Assembly: GCA_965279115.1 (NCBI GenBank)
Contig: OZ257137.1
Location: 5,580,001-5,644,000 of the forward strand
Direction: 5' to 3'
DNA from: JAEUOS01 sp965279115
Lineage (GTDB): Bacteria; Pseudomonadota; Gammaproteobacteria; Burkholderiales; JAEUOS01
Length of the DNA stretch: 64,000 nucleotides
The position numbers and the translations under genes are program-made. Of the stretch, positions 60,245-64,000 are shown in pieces. The notes under the pieces are model-generated. The model did no database searches, had not been told where the DNA came from, and worked only from the letters and a program-made list of their open reading frames with translations. Numbering within the stretch: position 1 is the first letter of the stretch; each line of letters starts with the position of its first letter.

Positions 60245-60732
60245 GCGCCAACTTTCGCTGACTGCATGATTTGGACATACGTCGCCTTGTTCTTGTTGAA
60301 GTCTGCGCGGTCTGTGACTATGGTTAGAGACACAAAGCCACCTTGTACTTGTCGGGCGCTGACGACGTAGTACGTTGGCAGTTTATCTCCGGGCCAAGTA
60401 CCTTCGTACTCGCGGAACACTCCGCCGGAGAGCTGTTGCTCCGCACCTTGAGGTTTGTAGAAACTCTCGACTGATGAGAATCGGAGGTCGGCAAATTCAC
60501 GCAAGGCGCCATCCTTCTTCGCGTACGCACTAGCGGTAATTGCCACCCGACCATCTGGAGAGGCAACCGAGAGATACTGGCCCTTCTCAGCTCTTTTCCA
60601 CGTTCGCGGAGCCTGAAACGAGTAGGCGTTGTCCTTGGCAAAAAACCAAGCCAACTCGCTCTGCGCCGTTGCCGCGCCGACGCCTACGACAGCAAGAACG
60701 GTAGCCAGAAACTTACTTCTTTGTAAGGTCAT
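60241..60732 (-). CDS. Exported hypothetical cassette protein (163 aa)
   Basis: ATG 60732, signal peptide MTLQRSKFLATVLAVVGVGAATAQ. The mature region, AYSFQAPRTWKRAEKGQYLSVASPDGRVAITASAYAKKDGALREFADLRFSSVESFYKPQGAEQQLSGG, ... YVQIMQSAKVGA, has the same 'P-x-x-W' entry and C-terminal helix pattern as the protein at 54901-55410, suggesting distant relatedness. Periplasmic; function unknown. The upstream extension into repeat copy 10 is not used. Confidence 0.7.
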   Translation of the reverse strand: MTLQRSKFLATVLAVVGVGAATAQSELAWFFAKDNAYSFQAPRTWKRAEKGQYLSVASPDGRVAITASAYAKKDGALREFADLRFSSVESFYKPQGAEQQLSGGVFREYEGTWPGDKLPTYYVVSARQVQGGFVSLTIVTDRADFNKNKATYVQIMQSAKVGA

Positions 60733-60759
60733 AACGTGTTGTATCCCTAGCAAAGTCGA

Positions 60760-60834
60760 TTGCGTTGGAATGTCCGCTTTGCTCGCCATTGAAAGTCGGC
60801 TTCGGGTCGATTTTGCACTATCAACGGCTGCTAT
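60760..60834 (-). repeat. 75-bp cassette-leader repeat, copy 10
   Basis: GAATGTCCGCT, GAAAGTCGGCT and CAACGGCTGCT; subtype A. Upstream of the gene at 60241-60732. Confidence 0.85.
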
Positions 60835-60854
60835 GAGGTGCGCTGGCGGCGACC

Positions 60855-60922
60855 TTACGAGTCAATCGAGTCGTCATTGGCAGCCCGAAATGCCCTACGT
60901 AAAGCATCGTGTGTACCGGATG
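60855..60922 (-). pseudogene. Truncated copy of the 59788-60129 gene
   Basis: The last 22 codons read ASGTHDALRRAFRAANDD then SIDS and stop, against ASGTYDALRRAFRAANDD then SIES in the intact gene. An in-frame TGA lies just upstream, and the rest is absent. It is the right-most cassette trace. Confidence 0.8.
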
Positions 60923-61142
60923 CTTGCCGTCATTCGTTCGCGATTGCCGGTGGCCGCACCCTCAACAAAGTCTATGACGGCCTGTTTCGCCGGATGTCGT
61001 TTCATCATGGGATATTGCCATACGTCGTGCCTGCAACTCGCCCAGGCTGGGTTCGCAGCCAGGGTATCGCTCAGACGTTTTTCGGTTGGATCGGTAACAT
61101 ATTCAGCTCATCAAAACCGATCCGACTATCGGAGGCAGATCC

Positions 61143-61541
61143 GTGAAAGCGATACTGTTGGTATTTCCGGTGCTAATGGCGGTGGTGAGCGGGAGCGCGA
61201 TTGCGGAGTGGGTTGTCATTGAGAGAGACACCGAGTTCACTGTCTATGTTGATCCAGCCACCATTCGCAGAGACGGCAGCATGGTCAAAATGTGGTGGAT
61301 GACTGACCACAAGAAGCTGCGGGCAGTCCGTGGCGCAAAGCCTTATCGTTCGTCGAAGGTACAGTCAGAATATGACTGCGAAGGAGAGCAACTGCGCACT
61401 GTTTATATGTCGGTGTTCTCTGGGAGAATGGGAGGCGGCGAAGTAATCGAAAGCACGTCTGGTTCATATGAGTCTTGGGCGCCGGTACAGCCAGGGAGCA
61501 AAGGTGAAACCATGTGGAAATTCGCCTGCGGCAAGATGTAG
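61143..61541 (+). CDS. Surface-adhesin E-like exported protein
   Basis: 132 residues from a GTG start. Signal peptide MKAILLVFPVLMAVVSGSAIA, then EWVVIERDTEFTVYVDPATIRRDGSMVKMWWMTDHKKLRAVRGAKPYRSSKVQSEYDCEGEQLRTVYMSVFSG and a C-terminal Cys pair partner (FACGKM). The pattern (EWV, YVDPATIRRDG, VKMWWMTD, S-x-x-x-Y-D-C) matches the adhesin E/PF16747-like family, common as small periplasmic proteins in betaproteobacteria. Plus strand, unlike the array. Confidence 0.75.
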   Translation: MKAILLVFPVLMAVVSGSAIAEWVVIERDTEFTVYVDPATIRRDGSMVKMWWMTDHKKLRAVRGAKPYRSSKVQSEYDCEGEQLRTVYMSVFSGRMGGGEVIESTSGSYESWAPVQPGSKGETMWKFACGKM

Positions 61542-61869
61542 CCGACCATACGAAAAGGATGAACCGTCCGCGCAGGGATTCTCACCCTCGAAGCCGCCCC
61601 AAATACCGGAATATTTGTGCGTTTCCCCTCTGAAAACCACAAATCCCCGCCAAGGCGCGTAGCGCCCCGCCACGGGGTTTTGCCCGTTTTCCCTCACCAC
61701 CCCACCGCCTCATCGCCACGAATCACAATCCCCAATAATCAACCGCTTAGGGTGGCTATCTCGCAGGTTTCTAGTTACGCTTTTCCGTGCCAGATTTCAC
61801 GGGCACGATTCTTTCCGTGAGCGCAGCGGCGTAGACTTCGGCGCACGTCCACGACCAGGGTGCGCCGCC
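61542..61869. other. 328-bp gap with a possible terminator
   Basis: No gene seen. A GC-rich inverted repeat with CCCCG (61648) and CGGGGTTTT (61674-61682) flanking GGCGCGTAGCGCC-like sequence could end the upstream transcript. CCGTCCGCGCAGGGATTC resembles the tail of some tRNA/att regions but is too short to call. Confidence 0.35.
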
Positions 61870-62157
61870 ATGTTTTTCGCCGATAAGTTCAGCACCGCGA
61901 TGAGGTCCGATCTTTTCCGAGCCGCGAGTGAAGTCGAGGAAGTTGCCGCCGGAGCGCCGACGGCATGCGGTTATCCGCCGCCACTCGTACTGAGCGCCGA
62001 TCAGGCGAGGGTCATTGAGCAGGCTGTCGCGGACATCCGCAAGGTGGCATTCGACCTGGACCTGCGCGACAACACGGAAGCCCTCGCAGCCCGCAGCAGG
62101 ATGTCGTCCGCCAAGGGCAAGCGACCGCCGCTGTCAGTGCGCAACGCGATGTACTGA
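61870..62157 (+). CDS. Hypothetical protein (95 aa)
   Basis: MFFADKFSTAMRSDLFRAASEVEEVAAGAPTACGYPPPLVLSADQARVIEQAVADIRKVAFDLDLRDNTEALAARSRM... A soluble helical protein with a basic tail. GC content returns to the level of the satellite half, so it may belong to the original island rather than the array. No family recognised. Confidence 0.45.
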   Translation: MFFADKFSTAMRSDLFRAASEVEEVAAGAPTACGYPPPLVLSADQARVIEQAVADIRKVAFDLDLRDNTEALAARSRMSSAKGKRPPLSVRNAMY

Positions 62158-62310
62158 CCAAGCTGCGCAGCCAGCACTCCAACACGCGATCGTCTTGCCG
62201 CTGTCCAGCGTCCGGTCGGCAGTGGCGGAAAAAGTCGCCTCGGTGTCTCTGCTGGTGCGCCAATCCATTCGTCATATGCTTGTCACCGAACTGAACCGGC
62301 CTGGAGTGGT

Positions 62311-62544
62311 TTGGTGAAATACGACATTCAACATTCGTACCCAAACCAAAGCCAAATGACCCAATCCAATCTATGCGCCGATTGCGCCGGACTGGTAGGA
62401 CAAGTACCGGCCCCGACGCCACACCTGTCCCTATCGCTGCTCGGCTCGTTCGAGGACACTGATGGACCACTCGTTCTTCGCTGCGCAACCTGCGAGCACC
62501 GATGGAGTGTCGGGCCGACCGGCTGGCAAGTTGTCGCGGCCTGA
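62311..62544 (+). CDS. Small zinc-ribbon-like hypothetical protein
   Basis: 77 residues (62 if ATG 62356 is used). Two CxxC pairs (LCADCAG and LRCATCEHRW) suggest a zinc ribbon, with a Gly/Trp-containing C terminus (SVGPTGWQVV). It could be a small DNA-binding island protein. The frame has little other support. Confidence 0.4.
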   Translation: MVKYDIQHSYPNQSQMTQSNLCADCAGLVGQVPAPTPHLSLSLLGSFEDTDGPLVLRCATCEHRWSVGPTGWQVVAA

Positions 62545-62849
62545 CCGCCACGCTTGAGCGTCACCGAAGGTCAGCCAAGCCGCGCCGGGCCCCGCCGCGG
62601 GCCAATGCGCGAGGGTCAGGCCGGGGCAATACAAACCCCACCCGGTCGGTCAAAGTCGTTCTAGGGGCTCTACAGACACCCCGGCAAAACCATACCGCGA
62701 GTGTGAATCCGCGACAGGGATTAAAATAATCTGGCCACGCTCCCAAGCGAAGGTAGAGGCTTGATATTCATGGGAGAATTAGTGGGATATTTTTAGAACA
62801 GCTCGGAAAGTGTCTCCCACCAACAACTAGGGATAACACACCTTCCGCC
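62545..62849. other. Right flank of the island
   Basis: No gene seen. It becomes AT-rich toward the right, with repeated TGGGAGA/TCTCCCA words (62770-62818) that could be integrase arm-binding sites next to the right att core. Confidence 0.4.
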
Positions 62850-62850
62850 A
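62837..62850 (+). repeat. attR core of tRNA-Ser island
   Basis: CACACCTTCCGCCA, identical to the last 14 bases of tRNA-Ser at 47369-47382. It marks the right end of the 15.5-kb island. Confidence 0.85.
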
Positions 62851-62891
62851 TGACTTTCAATTCGATTGCTGAAGGACGCGCTCCTCCAACC

Positions 62892-63344
62892 ATGGATATT
62901 CTTCAGCTCCAGGCGGCCAGAAGCCTGGACGAGTTCTCGCATGTCATCCAGATCGCGATCGCGCCGGTATTCCTGCTGACCGCCGTCGGGACCTTGCTGA
63001 TGGTGCTGACCAACCGCCTGGGGCGGGCGGTGGATCGCAGGCGCGCACTCGACCTGCGGCTTGCCGCGGAGCGGACAACGGAAGAGCGGGACCTCGTGGT
63101 AGCCGAGTTGGCCATCATCGCCCGGCGGGTGGCTTGGATTTATCGTGCCATCGTCCTGGCGGTGTTTTGTGCCCTGTTCATCTGCATGCTGATCGTGCTG
63201 GCCTTTGTGGATGCATTCGTCGCTGGCAACTTCGCCAAGGGTCTGGGCGTGCTGTTCGTGCTGGCCATGGTGGCCCTGATCGGGTCGCTGCTGACGTTCC
63301 TGCGCGAGATATTTCTCGCGGTCAGCTATACCAGCGGTCGCTGA
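62892..63344 (+). CDS. DUF2721 family membrane protein
   Basis: 150 residues from ATG 62892 (MDILQLQAARSLDEFSHVIQIAIAPVFLLTAVGTLLMVLTNRLGRAVDRRRAL). An in-frame ATG at 62850 overlaps the att core but would add 14 unlikely residues. Three membrane helices flank a cytoplasmic Arg-rich loop; RLGRAVDR and the C-terminal SLLTFLREIFLAV are typical of DUF2721. Function unknown. First host gene right of the island. Confidence 0.85.
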   Translation: MDILQLQAARSLDEFSHVIQIAIAPVFLLTAVGTLLMVLTNRLGRAVDRRRALDLRLAAERTTEERDLVVAELAIIARRVAWIYRAIVLAVFCALFICMLIVLAFVDAFVAGNFAKGLGVLFVLAMVALIGSLLTFLREIFLAVSYTSGR

Positions 63345-63356
63345 GCGACTTGCCGC

Positions 63357-63704
63357 TCAGTCCGCAATGGCGTCGAGGCGCTCGAGCCGATAGCCTTGCT
63401 TCATCACCGAGACGAGGCGCCAGCCTGTCCTGCCGCTGACCAGGTCCAGCGAGCGGCGCAGCCGGGAAACATGCGCATCAACGGTGCGCGTCTCGATCGC
63501 TGCGCTGGTGCCCCAGACAGCTGACAGCAGCAACTCCCGCGAGCAGGCTTGCCCGGCCCGGCCGAACAGGTACAGCCCCAGTTCGAACTCCCTGGGTGTG
63601 AGCGCCACGCACACCCCGTCCAGGGTGACGGTCCCGGCATCGGCGTCGAACACGTAGGGTGCGGTATCGACAGGCAGGGTGATGGGCATCGGCAGGGTGG
63701 TCAT
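63357..63704 (-). CDS. OmpR-type winged-helix DNA-binding protein without receiver
   Basis: About 115 residues from ATG 63704 (63782 is an alternative start). FDADAGTVTLDGVCVALTPREFELGLYLFGRAGQACSRELLLSAVWGTSAAIETRTVDAHVSRLRRSLDL and TGWRLVSVMKQGYRLERL form a complete Trans_reg_C (OmpR/PhoB) winged helix. The usual phospho-receiver domain is missing, so it may be a standalone transcription factor or a remnant. Confidence 0.75.
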   Translation of the reverse strand: MTTLPMPITLPVDTAPYVFDADAGTVTLDGVCVALTPREFELGLYLFGRAGQACSRELLLSAVWGTSAAIETRTVDAHVSRLRRSLDLVSGRTGWRLVSVMKQGYRLERLDAIAD

Positions 63705-63828
63705 TGGCAGGGCCGGCAAAGGGTAGCACGTGACCGCTGCGGAACTGGCGGATGTTGGAATAGGCCAGCCAGGCCGTTTCACGCCTGGTAGTGGCTAGAA
63801 TGCCCGGACGGTATCAGGGGAACCAGTC

Positions 63829-64000
63829 ATGTCAGGGAATTCAACAAGCGAGGCCACCACGGCGTCACGCATCGCCGGCGCGATCGGTTCGGTGATGTCC
63901 GGCCAGGCGGCCAAGGTACGCACGATACTCGCGGCTTTTCTGGCCGGCGGACATGTGCTCATCGAGGACAACCCCGGTACCGGCAAGACGACGTTGTCAA
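63829..64000 (+). CDS. MoxR-type AAA+ ATPase (N-terminal part)
   Basis: Runs off the right edge; 57 residues visible. TASRIAGAIGSVMSGQAAKVRTILAAFLAGGHVLIEDNPGTGKTTLS has the MoxR HVLIED-x-PGTGKT Walker A. MoxR ATPases act as chaperones with VWA-domain proteins, whose genes would be expected just downstream. Confidence 0.8.
   Translation, partial: MSGNSTSEATTASRIAGAIGSVMSGQAAKVRTILAAFLAGGHVLIEDNPGTGKTTLS

Noticed and set aside
53250..60732. Toxin-antitoxin pairs in the cassette array
   Set aside because: No two adjacent short genes overlap as TA pairs usually do, and no known toxin or antitoxin motif was found.
53365..60834. CRISPR array
   Set aside because: The repeats are regular in length but lie 0.6-1.5 kb apart with genes between them; no short unique spacers and no cas genes.
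47383..62850. Complete prophage
   Set aside because: Only a capsid gene and one fibre-like gene are present; no terminase, portal, protease, tail or lysis genes.

Overview
The window is from a betaproteobacterium chromosome. Three gene neighbourhoods support this: tpiA-secG-tRNA-Leu-nuoABCDEFGHIJKLMN with separate nuoC and nuoD, zapB/zapA-6S RNA-EVE, and surE-pcm-nlpD. The backbone is GC-rich. I cannot fix the order or genus from sequence alone.

Layout. (1) 1-4305 is the right end of a prophage: a fibronectin-III tail protein, a beta-helix tail fibre, a cluster of small membrane (holin-like) proteins, a DUF5675 protein and a nested Rz/Rz1-like spanin pair. It ends in a 3' fragment of a tRNA-His gene, the expected att scar. 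(2) 4413-47051 is core chromosome: an enoyl-CoA hydratase-like gene, tpiA, secG, tRNA-Leu(GAG), the complete 14-gene complex I operon, a NUDIX hydrolase, the Lol lipoprotein exporter, nudC, a TSUP permease, an EVE protein, 6S RNA, zapA/zapB, a BtuF-like protein overlapping a PAS histidine kinase, a SulP permease, metG, apbC, dcd, hutG, creD, a K+ channel, surE, pcm, nlpD, an exonuclease, rlmD and a YccA-family protein. (3) 47293-62850 is a 15.5-kb integrative island in tRNA-Ser(TGA), bounded by a 14-bp direct repeat (47369-47382 and 62837-62850). (4) 62892-64000 returns to core genes: a DUF2721 protein, an orphan winged-helix protein and the start of a MoxR-type ATPase.

The island has two different halves. 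The left half (47.5-52.3 kb) is a compact satellite-like module: a P4-type integrase, an AlpA-like regulator, a winged-helix protein that I infer is a replication initiator, an HK97-fold major capsid protein and a small fibre-like protein. There is no terminase, portal or protease. The initiator gene carries four CACCG-N5-CGGTG palindromes, an arrangement like the origin inside lambda gene O. The right half (53.1-60.9 kb) is visibly less GC-rich. It is an array of about eleven mostly unrelated small genes, all on the minus strand, with attC-like sites, resembling an integron cassette array without an integron integrase. Ten copies of a repeat of exactly 75 bp lie in the gaps between the genes, each upstream of one of them. 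Each copy holds three GAA-N3-CCGCT-type submotifs at fixed spacing. I do not know a name for this element, and it is the most interesting unexplained signal in the window.
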